This document shows positions 43,501 to 56,040 of a stretch of DNA of 64,000 bases, in pieces. The first letter of the stretch is position 1. The number at the start of each line of letters is the position of its first letter. The DNA comes from Liolophura sinensis (taxonomy: Eukaryota; Mollusca; Polyplacophora; Chitonida; Chitonidae), in assembly GCF_032854445.1 (NCBI RefSeq), contig NC_088302.1:46846521-46910520 (forward strand), written 5' to 3'. The notes below the pieces were generated by a model. The model ran no database searches, had not been told where the DNA came from, and saw nothing but the letters and a program-made list of their open reading frames with translations. The translations under genes were made by a program, and so were the position numbers.

Positions 43501-46500
43501 ATGATGGGAAGGCTTATGTGGTTATGTGCCTCTCTGTTGCTGTACACATACTGTGGAAGGGAAGGCCTTGCAGTTGCAGAGTTAGTCAACAAGCAAAGCT
43601 CAGAGGAAGAAAAGGCTATTCAGATGTTTGTGGAGTTTGTTGATAAATATGACAAACCATACAAATTTGACACTGATGAATACAAACACAGATTTGAGGT
43701 TTTCAAGGTCAGTACATGTACCTTTATGTAGTTATTTTTTTTTTAACGAAATATATTTTATATAATGTGTAATTGTTTTGCTATCTTAATCTGATTGTTC
43801 TGTGTACTGAAAATAAATTTCAGAATGCTGGTGCATTGTTGGAACAAAGTGTAACTGTTAACTTGGTTTAATAGAAAATACTCTGTAAGTAATACTTACC
43901 TGTATTCAGGGCATTATTCAGAATATTGTGTATATGATTCTAATATTTACTGTTTTTGAATAATAAGTGCTCTTTAATAAATCAACATACTGAAAGTCTT
44001 ATATAATAATATATGGCATTTCAGTTTGTGAACAAAAAAATACTTGCATAAAAAAAAAAATTTATAACTAAATTAAAAATAATCTATTCACTTGTATCTA
44101 ATTTCAATACATCTAAAGTTATTCTCTTATTTGTAACTTGTCCCATGGTCTTGTTTAATTTTCAGGGAAGTTTGCGCAGACATAAAGAGCTGAACAGAAA
44201 TACCTCATCAACAGGTGCTGTTTATGGAATTACAAAATTTTCAGATCTCACTCCTGAAGAATTCAAAGGTTGGTACCCAGCAGCCAAGGGGTCATAACCT
44301 AGTGACAGTTGTTTACATTCAATATTAGTATAATCAACTTGGTTCAACCTAAATAATTATACCTAATCTTTAACACACTGGTTTTAATTATATAAATATA
44401 CACATATTTACTAATAGCATTTGTTAATGTCAAATACGGTTTTTAATGTTGATCTGCAAAACTTGGGTTAGCAGTTATCTCCCTTGATGTGCACAGCTGT
44501 CATGAAGAGTTGTCCACCCGTGTTAACCTACATGTTCTACATCTGGTCTCAGCTTCTATGTCAGAAAAGTCATTTGTTTTATGTGTACTCTTTCAGCTGC
44601 ATATTTAAATGGAATCAGAGGAAATGACAAGCGTGGCTACAAAAGTGCAAATGGGTATGAACCAGATGTAACAAAATTAGATTTCAAGGATCTACCCAAG
44701 AAAGTGGATTGGTGAGTTACATTTTTTTTTTAAAGATGAAGAACAATGGCCTGTGGTGTTTCATTCCATTCCACAATGGCTGAGACACAATCTAATTGTT
44801 ATGAGACACAAATTTCAGTAAATATGTATGTGTTGTTCATCACTGCATTCTCTTTTTTTCTCTGTCCATAAGGCTGACCGCTGACCATACAAGGGAAAAA
44901 TATTTGAACATGATATTGAACACCCATCAGGCAAATAAGAAGTGACATTCTCTTTTGTTTGGTTTCTCAAAAGGTATCAACTGCAAAAGGCTTAGGTCAG
45001 TGGCTAGAGCATCTGCCTCTTTAAGTACTGACACCAGAGCTCAATCTATTCCAGACCTTAAAACTCATCTACCATTGGTGACTACTTTGCTTGGCACTCA
45101 GCCTAAGCAGAAGAGGACAAGCACCAGTAGGATTCGTATTAGCTACATGTAGTTAATACAGCAAATGACCTAACACTGGGAAAGTATATCCCAGGATTCA
45201 TTGCTTTGGTTGTGGTTGTTAATTGCTCTCTTCTGTCATCTTGCCGCCAACTCATATTGTGCTAAATTAAATGACAGTTACTCATGTGCGAAACTTTAGG
45301 TCATTTACCATACACACAGGGTTCGTACAGTCTGTGACTTGTAAAATTCCAGGACTTTTCCAGGACTTTTCCAGGACAAATACATTATTTTCCAGGACAA
45401 ATTTAAACACAATATAAAACTTTTCTCTCATACATATAATGAACTTTAATGAGATACTAATTCACATGTTTTTTTTTTTTTCAAATGTCATGAGATATAC
45501 ACAGACATGATTTTCAAATGAGATTTTCACATGTTCTTCAACTGTTGTGATTTCTGAGCAAGTGTCTCTTCTAACTGTTTCAGGTCCATTTCTTTGCGCT
45601 GTGCTGATTCGCGCAAGCTGTTCGATTTGCTTATGTGAGACAAGTCTCTTTCCTTTTCTGCTCTGACTGAAAATTCATCAGCAGACAATCTTAGAGAATC
45701 AATGTCACCCCTCAATCTCTTCTGTTGTGTTTTTAACTCCGCCACTTCCTCTTCCATTTTCCGCTTTCGGGCCATGGCTGGCAACTTCTCCTTCAACCGT
45801 TTCTGTTCATCTAAATAGTCCTGATATCTTCGACGAGCAGCACTGGCAGACATCAGAAGTTTTTTGTCCAATACAACATTCTGAACACCACCAATGTTGT
45901 GTAAATGATCACATATAATCCTCTGGGCAATAATTGAATCCTCCCTCAAGTTCTCAACCTCGACCTCTTTATTAATGGAAAAGCCACGCTCTACAGTGGC
46001 CTGACCATGGGACATCAGCAGCAGTAGGCTCACCACTCCCCAGAGCTCACGGAATTCGACTTTGTTCGAAATATCCATGTGCCAAAGTCTGTCTAATCGG
46101 GTGACTTTGGGATCAAAGTGCATATGCTTTATTGCTGCATCATCCAAGTACCTAGAAAACTGACGAAGAGCCTCATCACCAAATTCAGGTGTAATCCAAT
46201 GAGCATCTGTCAATATTAATAGAGTCTTCCTCATGAACTTTATGGCCACCTCTTTCTGGTTAAAATGCCTAGGATCCAGACATGCAACACTTCTGGCTAG
46301 AGGGTATTTAACAGGGCACTTTTCAATAAGTTTAGCTACAAGTTCAATTAAAAGCGTTCTGCACTCCATTCTAAACTGTAACACGGCTCTATCCGATATC
46401 TTCTTTGATCGATAAGCCTCCTTCAATGTCTTGTCTGTAGCTAACCCAACATCAATCTTTGAAATTTCAACAAAGTTTTTCTTGTCTCTGACATCAAACA

Positions 46501-49500
46501 AAGCTATCTTTGCAGCCGTTAATGAGTCTGTTACCTTGTGGTCAACAAATCTCTCCAGCAAACCTTGTATCAGGACCAATAGATCATGAGTGATATAGGG
46601 CAGTAGTGGTTGGTCACTTTGATACTTGGTCAAGAATGGTGTAATTTCTTGTGCAACTGCCAAGAAAAACTTAAGTCGTGCCAGTGTCAATGGATCCTCC
46701 ACAGCTTTTTGGACTGTCAAGTAAGACTGATTGTCTGGTTTAGTGACAGTTTTCCTTTTCACAGCTGACACATATTTACAAATACTGTCCCATATTTCAA
46801 TGGCCCTTGAGGCACATGGGGCATTGTCCAGCCACCTAGTCTTACAGAATTTGAGAGGGATTTTAGCCCCATCAGTTACTTTTGTGTAATCTTCTCGTCT
46901 AGCAGGAGAGTCCCGGAACAATGAGTAAAGAGAACGTAAAATGTTAGCTACACCCATTTCAGACTTCTCCACTCCAGTTTGGAATGCACCATGGCAGATG
47001 TGCAGCCCACATCTAAAAGTGTCCTCCCATACTTAGTTTCTAAATCTACTTGTAAGCTGTGGTAAAACTTCCAGTTTACGCTGGGGCCATCCATACTGAC
47101 TTGTATCAGATTATGAGGGTTCAAGTCTCCAAAAACTGACTGAAATTCTGCCATCATGTCTGTAGCTGTACAGTGCCCAACAAATTTGGAATCAAGGTAC
47201 CTGGACTTCACTTCATCGTTTTCCCACACACGCGCATAGAAATCCATTTGTTTCTTTTGGTTCTTTTTGTTCAGGGATTCATCGAAGAGGAGAACAAACT
47301 TGCTATCAATCTTCTGCTTCAAGAGAGTCCGGAAATGCGGAGCTAGTCCAAACACAGTAAGATATGCTGATTTTTTCTCTCCACACATGAATTGCGCTGC
47401 GATGCTGCTGTCAGGAAACATTTTACAGAAAAGTCCCCCAATTCCCTCACAGGACTTATAGGAATGGTGACATTCTATGATGTTTAACGCCCACAGTATC
47501 TCAGCTTTCAAAACTTCCTCCTTTGTGACAAACTCGGGAATGGTTGATGGTCTAGATACAGTCGCTGTAGGTGCAGCCCTTTGCCCAAGATCAAGTGTGT
47601 CTGAAATACACAACAACAATAAAAATTACTTATCAACTGCTCAGATTTCTACCATAACAATCAAACTCCCAAAAGAATGTGGTTGGCTATGGATTCTTTT
47701 CTTGACCATGAATGATGGATCACAATGTATGCATGTAAATTCATCATAAATGCTTTCACATTGAGAATTCAGGGGTAAAAATAAGTGTATATTAGGGGCC
47801 AATGGCTACCCTATTTCTGCCACTGGCGCCTAAAATAATCACATTTTACCCCTTGATTTTTATACTAGGCCTATATTGTATGTTTTAAGGACAAATGGCT
47901 CCTGGAACTGAATCCCTTATTTTTTCCCCTGGAAAATAGCACCAGTTCTAAAATCAAAAACAGATCCCGGTATTAACAATACTCGTCAAAATCAAATAAA
48001 TAATTAAATCAAAAAAAAAAAATATCTTAATATTTATATGCTATAGGTAGACCTATGAATAATAGAAGTCTTTCAAAATGTTAAGTGTGCGCAAAAACTT
48101 ACTGTCTTTTCAAGATAATTTTCACACTATGCTTAGGCCTATAGAGCAGAATTGTCAAAGTTATCTCCCCTTACAATCAGCCTCCGGTATTACGGCAGTA
48201 GGGTCTACACTTAAAACATTCCAGGACATTCCAAAACGGCCATGGTCCGTTTTCACACACTACTATATTCTGAAATTCACCTTTTCATGATTTCAGTGAA
48301 TCCAAAAAAAAATTAATAATAATAAGCCTACACCGCAGGTCCCTATCGGACGGTTAATAAGTCATAGGGACCTTTAGCCAATACTGGCATAGTTATGCAA
48401 TAAAAGTACATGTATTTGATTTGATTTGATTTGTAATTTGTTTCTCTAAAAAACACTGCGGTAACACTGCCCATGTGCTATCACTAAATAGAAAGTACAC
48501 AGTCACATTAATACACGCATACGTGGGGTTCATAGGGAGTGAAATAGCCTACCTGTCGTCGATGACGAAGACCTTCCAAAATACTCGGTAATATTGGTGT
48601 TCGAACGGTGACGTTCCTTCAGCGCTTGGAGCAACTGCATGTGCTTGGTTCCCTTTGAGTGGCTCTTAACCGCACTTTCACCCATATTTCCAATGTCAAA
48701 GCTTTTCTTGCAAAGCGAACACCGTGCTCTGTGAGCGGAGTCTTTCTCCAGCCAATCCTGATAACCTGGTTGGCTGAGCCAGGATAGATTAAAATAACAA
48801 AGACGTGACATTCTTTCGCCTCCCGCCAAATTCACAAAACATGCCACATGAGGGCTGCGCGTGCGCATACAAAAGTCAGCTTCCTTCTAGGTCGATAGTT
48901 TCCGTCAATTTCCGCCTGACGGATGCGGCTTGTGTAGAGATTTGATTGGTGGGTGTTTTACTACGCTTTTACTCCACTGATTTTATGAATGAAGTGACCT
49001 ATATACTGCGAGTGTTGACACAAACAACAGCCTATTCCTTCCATTGGCTCGTGGACAAAGCATTAGAAATTTTTTTAGCACCAAGAATAACGAAATTCTA
49101 GGACATTCCAGGACAATGGCTGATTATCCAGGACATTCAAGTACTGGAAAATACATTTTTAATTTTCCAGGACTTTCCAGGACATTCCAGGACTGTGCGA
49201 ACCCTGACACATGTACATGTATGGGATAAAGTGGTTCATCATGTCTAGTTTCATCAACATGGTGTTCCATTGTGGCAGCACTCTAAATATGCCATGTTAA
49301 TGTCAATCAGACAAAATAAATAAACAATTTCTCATGGTACGTTTTTAAAGATTTGACAAAATTGAAGAGAATTTTTGCTCATTTATACACAGTCCATGGA
49401 CCGAGTATTTTACAGAATGTGGCATGAATTAATAAACTATCTCTTTCAGGCGAGACAAGCATATTATCTCCCCTGTCAAGAACCAGTTACATTGTGGAGC

Positions 49501-52500
49501 ATGCTGGTAAGTAAGTATAAATGTCATATTGTAGTTGCTGTCATTAAGAGATATTAAGAGTATACCTATTTAGCACGATGTTTAATTAATGTGTGGCTTT
49601 CTTAACCTGTCCACCTGAAAATTTTACCAGCAAGTTGGTCATTCCCCATTTCACCCATTGAAATGACATGGAATTAACTTTTCGTCTGCCAGGGCCTTCA
49701 GTTCTGTAGAGACAGTTGAGAGCATGTATGCCTTGAGCACAGGTGAAAAGGTGCCCCAGCTGAGTGTCCAGGAGGTGATTGACTGTGCTGCAGGGAATTT
49801 AGGATGTGATGGCGGAGACACCTGTAGTGCTCTGGACTGGATGATCAAGGTAAAACTAGAACCAGTCATGTGTCAGCTTAGGATCTGATAGAGAGTAAAC
49901 TGGTACTGTTTACTGGATAATCATGGTAAATGTTGGAAAAAGAAGTGGTTTAGTCCAAGTGGTTTTCAGCTTTGAAGTTAGTATGACTTGATGCAAATGC
50001 ATTGTGAAAGATTTCCATGCTCACGCGTAAAAGTTTTGGACAGGACAGTCAGCTCTATGTGTGTGAGGTTAAGAAGATTATTTCTGATTTTATCTGTACA
50101 GGAATTAGATGTTGCACCTTAATTCTGCTAGGCATGGGCATACAAACGTATTGTCATAGTATCACATTAATGGGCCCACCCATTGGTCCTGAATTGTGCC
50201 GGGCCATCTGACACTGCTCCGCTGTATTTGCTGTATTCTTCTGCTTTCCAATGAAAAGGTTAAAATTACGCAGCAATTGGGGAGTTTTATGTTGGAAGTC
50301 AACAGTAAAGGTAATGATAGCCATGTCATGTGATTTGTGAAAATGTTAGGCAAATTTAGCAGCTGGAGGCAAAAATAGCACCTCTTTCCTTCAGGAAGTC
50401 TCAGTCTTCTACGTCGTTTATCTAATCTAAATAAATGAGACCCATGACACCCAGGCACCCATGTTATAGTAAAATATAGTCAAAAACAGTTGCCTAACAT
50501 TTTTGATAGGTCACATGGTACTGTAGGACCTTTTTTACTTTCAGCGATAAAACTCACCTATTGATTATCGGTGTTCTTTTCCCCATTATGGACAGTGGAA
50601 ATACATGTAGGGCTTGCTCAAATACTGCTTCTGTCACATCTCCCACACTCCACCATTTGTTTTGGTACTGTTTGCAGAGTGCTACACCTCTAGTGCCAGA
50701 CACAGAGTATCCTCTGACGGACAAGTCACAGTTTTGTAAAATCATCTTGAATGGAACATCCGGCGTGTTTGTGAAGGATTACACCTGCTTAAGAGAGTGA
50801 GTGATTCTTGTATGGATTAAAATGTTCACAGGCTATCAACAGAACATCTACAGGTTGTCAACAGAACATCTACAGGTTATTGTGTTACTACATGATGTGA
50901 GTAATTGCATCATAATACGGTCTCTTGTATGATTCCAACAGTTCGGAAAAAACTGTTAGCTGTGTTCCATGAAAGGTATAGAATAAAAGGTATTTTCATC
51001 TGTATAAGCCAAATGGGCCATTTGTTTAAAGGTATGTTAACATATGAGTATTGGGTTGAAGTCTGGGCTAAGCTAAATTTTGTGGTTTTGCTGGGTGGTG
51101 TGAATCATTTTGTTGCAACAAAACATTTGAAAGTTTGCATAATCTGAGTGTTTTGCATATTTTTCAGTCTTTATCGTAATGAAACGAAGGTGCTATTGTT
51201 GCTGGCTAATGTCGGACCAGTCACCGTGTCAGTTGATGCCACCACGTGGAATGACTACCAAGGGGGGATAATTCAGTACCACTGTCGAGGTGCCACCAAT
51301 AACCATGCCGTCCAAATTGTGGGTTACGACTTGACAGGTAATAAATGAACTCAAACTGAAATTTAGACATTCTGGAATCTTTAATTTGTATTTTCATTCA
51401 ACCACTTAGCTTGTTAAAGTAAAGAACCAGTAAAATTTATCAGATTGATTGAGCACTAACTCCAACAGCCTAGTAACAACAAAATATGAGCAGCTGAAAA
51501 TCTTGCTCGATTTTTACCAAGTTCCCTTTTGTGGTTGTGGGATCCTTTATTTTCAGATGTCCGAAGTCACTATAAGTAAATTCTGTAAGTTTTCTCAGGT
51601 CCAGGTGCACGGCCCCTATCAGAGAGTGGAGAGTGAAATATTCTTGACCACTGAGCAAACCATAGTCAACTACTAAGGTGTGTTTGTTTTATATTCCAGG
51701 TGAAATTCCGTACTATATTGTTCGCAATTCATGGGGCACAGATTTTGGCAATGCTGGCTACTTATATGTGAAATATGGAGGAAATGTTTGTGGTAAGTTA
51801 ATCACGCAGAATTTGTTCCTATTGCAGACAATGTAACCATGTATAATTTGACCAATCTCACTGTTTTGTCTTAAGATAACATTGATAAAGGTTACAAAAT
51901 TTTGAAAATGAGAAAACCCAAAAGTAAGCTTCATACAGAGTTTTTAAATTTTGACATAAGTCAGAATGGGCTTTGTTGAATCGGACCCAGATCTCAAGAA
52001 ACCCCACTCCCAGACTGTCTAGTAACCCAAAGGTCAAAGTCTTTGTGCTGATCAATCTTTTTCTGTAGACTAATCAGTGAGAACCAAGTAGAGCAGGCCT
52101 TAATGAGTAAGATTTTGGAGTGCGACACATGTTATCAGCGTTTCAAAGTTTAATGTGGCACCACTCAGTGTATTTATATTGTGTCAGAAGATGCCACCAG
52201 TTTTGCACTTAATAGAGTTGCTATAAGAGGAGTGGCCTTACTGCTTAAAAACTGTATGATTTTGATTTAACCCTAGTATTATAAAGACTGAAATCTGATG
52301 TACCCGTTAATATTGTTTGAAGTACTGGGGCCGAAAGCCCCCCAAAGCCATTTTTGACTTAAGTCAGAATTTAAAGTATGATTTTGTAGTTTATTTTTAG
52401 GTTGCAGAAATTCAAGTTTCAGCACCACAAGAATTTTATCTTAAGACAAACTTGCCAAAATTCAACTTCCAGTATCAAATATTAAGCATTCTGGCAAGGT

Positions 52501-52723
52501 CTTAAATTGTAATTTAAGTCAGAAGCGGCTTTGTGGACTCGGCCCCAGGTCTTGTGAACTTCTTGCTCATAAATACTTGCGCAATTTCTTAGTAAGGGCT
52601 GTTTGATACCATCCATAATTAAATATATAAATAATTCATCCTTATAGAAATATCCATAAACTGCATGTTGATGTTTTTGTTTGAGCAGGAATCAGCCGGG
52701 AAGTGTCAACAGTGACAGTTTGA
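43501..52723 (+). CDS. CTSO: Cathepsin O, papain-family lysosomal cysteine protease (complete, nine exons)
   Basis: Coding exons: 43501-43707, 44166-44268, 44597-44711, 49450-49506, 49693-49849, 50678-50796, 51168-51337, 51700-51792 and 52689-52723. They total 1056 nt and 351 residues, somewhat longer than human CTSO (321). The start chosen is MMGRLMW, which opens a good signal peptide; an ATG eight codons upstream (43477) is in frame but overlaps a probable splice acceptor. The propeptide has an ERFNIN-like helix and GITKFSDLTPEEF. Mature catalytic parts: the oxyanion Gln and catalytic Cys in NQLHCGACWAF, the GCDGG motif, the catalytic His in NNHAV and the catalytic Asn in RNSWG. WNDYQGGIIQYHC is close to human cathepsin O and separates it from cathepsins L and B. 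Intron 3 is 4.7 kb because it holds a hAT transposon. All active-site residues are present, so it should be an active protease. Confidence 0.93.
45350..45420. repeat. Subterminal CCAGGAC repeats, left end of the hAT element
   Basis: Four copies of CCAGGAC within about 60 bases (two as CCAGGACTTTT, two as CCAGGACAAAT). hAT elements often carry short subterminal repeats that bind their transposase. Confidence 0.75.
45527..48868 (-). CDS. hAT transposase, two exons, one apparent frameshift
   Basis: Exon 1 (48868-48553) encodes about 105 residues with a BED-like zinc finger: C-X2-C (CSLC), then H-X5-H (HSKGTKH). A donor at 48552 and an acceptor after 47600 join it in phase to exon 2 (47600-45527). 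Exon 2 is open for about 220 codons and then shifts frame by one base near 47010-47020, where the reading changes from LLDVG to an overlapping frame reading GAFQTGVEKSEMG. It then stays open for over 480 codons. The C-terminal part has LLMSHGQATVERGFSINKE, a match to the hAT dimerisation region, followed by a coiled coil of about 100 residues. Total length is about 800 residues. The single shift may be an inactivating change or an assembly error. The acidic catalytic residues cannot be assigned with certainty by eye. Confidence 0.82.
48338..48375. repeat. Inverted repeat in the hAT transposase intron
   Basis: Arms AGGTCCCTAT and ATAGGGACCT flank about 17 bases. It lies in the non-coding part of the hAT element (between transposase exons). 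Its function is unknown. Confidence 0.6.
49098..49195. repeat. Subterminal CCAGGAC repeats, right end of the hAT element
   Basis: Five copies of CCAGGAC plus one CTAGGAC in about 95 bases, the same motif as at the left end and on the same strand, so the two clusters are direct rather than inverted in orientation. Confidence 0.72.
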
Positions 52724-52870
52724 CATCAGACATCCTGAACAGGTGAACAGGTAGACAGCAAATTGGAGTGCCTTGTCTTAGCTATGGTGTCAGGAATACA
52801 AATGGAGACTGAAACTGTGAAAACAACATGTTGGTATCTTAAATAAAAATAAATGTGTCCCTCTGTAATT
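52724..52870 (+). other. CTSO: CTSO 3' UTR with polyadenylation signals
   Basis: Two overlapping AATAAA signals at 52842-52853 lie about 120 bases after the CTSO stop, so the transcript probably ends near 52870. Longer 3' forms cannot be excluded. Confidence 0.55.
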
Positions 52871-54695
52871 TTGGTATTGTTTGGACAATTTTTTAATATA
52901 TTCATTACATGGTGCTATCAAGATGATAAATATGAAGATCATCAGTGAACACTCCATAGCAATAATCAATCTTTCAGTGATATAAATTTGAGTGCCCTTA
53001 AACCATCTATCCACTATATCCTAAAAATATCATCTTTAGTATGTTGTTTGTGATTGAAACTGCTGTGTTGCCATAGTAGTTTAATTATTGGCTTGGTGAG
53101 TTTATTTTTGTGCTCAACAATTTCAACAGCCAGATTCTGGCCATAAACTCCAATTCCAGTTTTCTGCCAATGAATATGCTATAAACTGAATGTACAGTTT
53201 GCACCTGTAGAATGTGTAGGTCGGAAAAAACATGAAATACATTGTATATACTTTCTCATCTACATTGTTCATGCCCATTTGTGAGCGGAACAAGGGAGAT
53301 AACTTGTTTTTGTGTCAAAAGATTGTTATGTTAATGTGTCTTGAGAAGAATTTTGGGATCAAACAAATTTATGTTTTCATTTTTATCTGACATATGCTTG
53401 TTTGGCAGGTTAACAGAAAATTCACTCAAATGAACCAAAGCTGTTTGTTGTTTTCATTTTTATGTGATTTACAGTATGTCTGCCAGGGTAAGAGAACATT
53501 CATTCAAATGAACCATTCCAACTGAACTCCTTTTCATACAATACTCTTTATCTTTTAGGTTATGCTTTTTTGAAGGTGTGTTTTAGAACATTGGTTGTTC
53601 CAGTAGAATAGACCAACCTTTAAAGAGAGTATGGATCACCTAAAAGACCTTTTCTTATTGATTACAGATTAGGTTTTCATGTTTTTTTTTTAAAATGTAT
53701 TTCAGTGAAGAAAATGCAAAGGAAGATTTACAGTGAACTTTTTGAACCATACTGAACAAGCTAATGTCACTGTATCATTTTAGACATTAGGTGAACATGC
53801 TTTACTTTCTATATTTCTACATTTAGCATAAATATTGAATTGTATGTAATATTGATACATATTTAAGATGGATATGTGAGAGAGCCTATTGAGCAGCTAA
53901 AAAGAATTTTGGACATTACTGTGCTTCAGCATCTTAAGTATGGCCCAGTTATGTCCTCCATCTTTTTTTTCATTATTATTCACTGTAAAACAAATGTAGC
54001 ATATGTAACTATATTTGGAACCTACATAAAATGACCTTCTGGATGATGTGTACTTCATTTCAAAAAAATACAATATTTCTGTAAATGTTTCTGGAAAATT
54101 GAAGACAAATGTTAAATTATTACGTGTACCAATATGATGTGAGTGATGTTGTTGAAATCCTTGTGTATGTATTTAAAATTAAATATTTTGTTATAAATTG
54201 GTTAATTGTTATACGTTAAATAAATTTAATGGAATGAATTCAATCAGTTGTATGCATTGCAGAATGTTGTATGTATAATTACATGTAAGTATTTATACAG
54301 TTTATATATTTACTATAGTCTTTGATTAAAAATAGTTTTATGTTTGAGAACTCCCTGAGCATTATTTCTTTTACAAGAATCACTTTGGCCCAGTTTCTGT
54401 CAGTATCTTCTATTAAAAATGCTATAAATACATGTATAATAGCACTGAATTGCAATGGAGACACTGTCATGATTTGGCTTACTTGGAAATAACATCGAAA
54501 GCAGTGTCAGTCAACACTACTGACATAGCTCTGCCTGTACACGGATGGTGTTGTCAGAGTATGTTGTAAAACAGGAAAACCTTCAATAAATAAATTAATC
54601 TTCCCTCTGCTTCTTAATTCCCTCTGCTAATTTGTGTATTGGATTGTTGTTTAATCCAATATTTAAGAATTTCTCACCTAAGGGATGACCACACG

Positions 54696-54902
54696 CCAGC
54701 TGGGCACAATGACCACAGAACCTCCCTTCGATGCAGTTGATGTGAGTTCAAGTCCAGCTCATGCTGGCTTCCTCTCCAGCCATAAGTGGTAAGGTCTGCC
54801 AGCAACCTGGGTGTGGTTGTGGGTTTCCCCACAATAATGCAGTCCACTGTTGTATAAGTGAAAAATTCTTGAGTACGGTGTAAAACATGAATTAAAAAAA
54901 AA
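54696..54902 (+). mobile_element. SINE, 5'-truncated, in the CTSO-TDO2 spacer
   Basis: It retains Box B (GTTCAAGTCCAGCTCATG), the body and the tail (ATTCTTGAGTACGGTG then A-rich); Box A is lost. A short minus-strand SINE tail remnant (54640-54690) adjoins it. Confidence 0.8.
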
Positions 54903-55719
54903 CATGATGACCATCAGTTTTACAGTTGGAGAAAACCAAATGCAAACCCAGAGTACACCACTGACCTTTGACAATTAACAGATGAACTTTCCCTTGTGTG
55001 ATGTACATGTATGCACACAATACTGGTAGAAGACAAATGGCCTTCAAGAAAGATTGGACATCTGAATTGATTATACATGTGTAGACAATCAATTATTTTC
55101 CCCAAGGCCCCACAAACGGTGAGAGCAGTGGTATGAACAAATTCACTATCCAAGGCCAGAATTAAACCCATACCTTATCTGTCTTAGCCATTGACAGACA
55201 AGCACCGTTAACCATTTGACTACGACCTGCTCCGTGCCCTGCTAAATAGATGACAGTTACTTGTTTATTCTCTAGTACCCAGGCTACAGTCCAGACTCAA
55301 CAATACCTTGTTTTTTTCTCTGCCTTTTTCTCTTCAGTCTCAGAAAAAACATTGCTTTTGGAGGTAAAAAATGTGGAGATTCTGCTCTTATACAGGAATT
55401 GTACTAAAAAATCAAATCAAATCACATTAAAGTTTATTACAATTCTCAGTAGACAGCAAAAGATATTATGAGCACTTGATATGTCATGTTATGGTAATAC
55501 TTGGTGAGCAATAAACCAAAAACTTCAGTTTTCTACCAGAGACATTATACAATGTAATGCATGTGAAAGAACACATCTATTGTGTCAATACTAAGCACTG
55601 TGAACCACATCTGCTCTTTGCATTCAGTAAAAATATAGTCATCAAAATAATTTTGCAAAAGTATCGGGTTACTGGGAAACAAACATCTGTTCCTAAAGTA
55701 TAGGGTTACCGAATAGTCA

Positions 55720-56040
55720 GAAGTCACGCACATAACATTGTTACAGGAATTATTTGCTGTTTTTTACATTTATAAATGAAATTAAGTACATTATTGAAAC
55801 AGTTTATATCAAATATAAAAAATATTTTGCACTGCTGAGATTACATACATATACTTGTGTGTATCTAAGGACTAAAAATCGTTATCCAAATAATGTTTCA
55901 ATAGAGTTACCAGGTGTTACCAGGATGTCAGATGCTGTCACATATTGTTACAGACACTTTTGATTATCCTTAACGTACATTTTTACATGAGATTAAGTAT
56001 ATTAATGAAACAGTTTACTGTATATCAGATAAAGCAAGTT
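55720..56040. repeat. Two-copy direct repeat of about 230 bp in the CTSO-TDO2 spacer
   Basis: The first copy has ACATTGTTACAGGAATTATT and AAATTAAGTACATTATTGAA; the second has TATTGTTACAGACACTTTTG and GATTAAGTATATTAATGAAA. Both end in ACAGTTTA plus an ATATCA-type stretch. They are clearly related but diverged. Confidence 0.6.

Larger units (their letters stand above)
45317..49206 (-). mobile_element. hAT-superfamily DNA transposon in CTSO intron 3
   Basis: A 3.9-kb element with terminal inverted repeats: left end CAGGGTTCGTACAGTC, and the right end read inward CAGGGTTCGCACAGTC, with one mismatch in 16. Both ends carry clusters of the short motif CCAGGAC. Inside, on the minus strand, lies a two-exon hAT transposase. 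The expected 8-bp target duplication is not clean: the flanks read CATACACA on the left and ACACATGT on the right. The insertion lies antisense in an intron and does not disturb the CTSO exons. The long open frames suggest a fairly recent insertion. Confidence 0.88.

Noticed and set aside
47267-47461. Plus-strand frames inside the transposase region (also 45727-45918 and 46233-46415)
   Set aside because: They are shadows of the minus-strand transposase frame.
45309-49214. An 8-bp target duplication flanking the hAT element
   Set aside because: The flanks CATACACA and ACACATGT share only a short ACACA stretch out of register, which is too weak to call.
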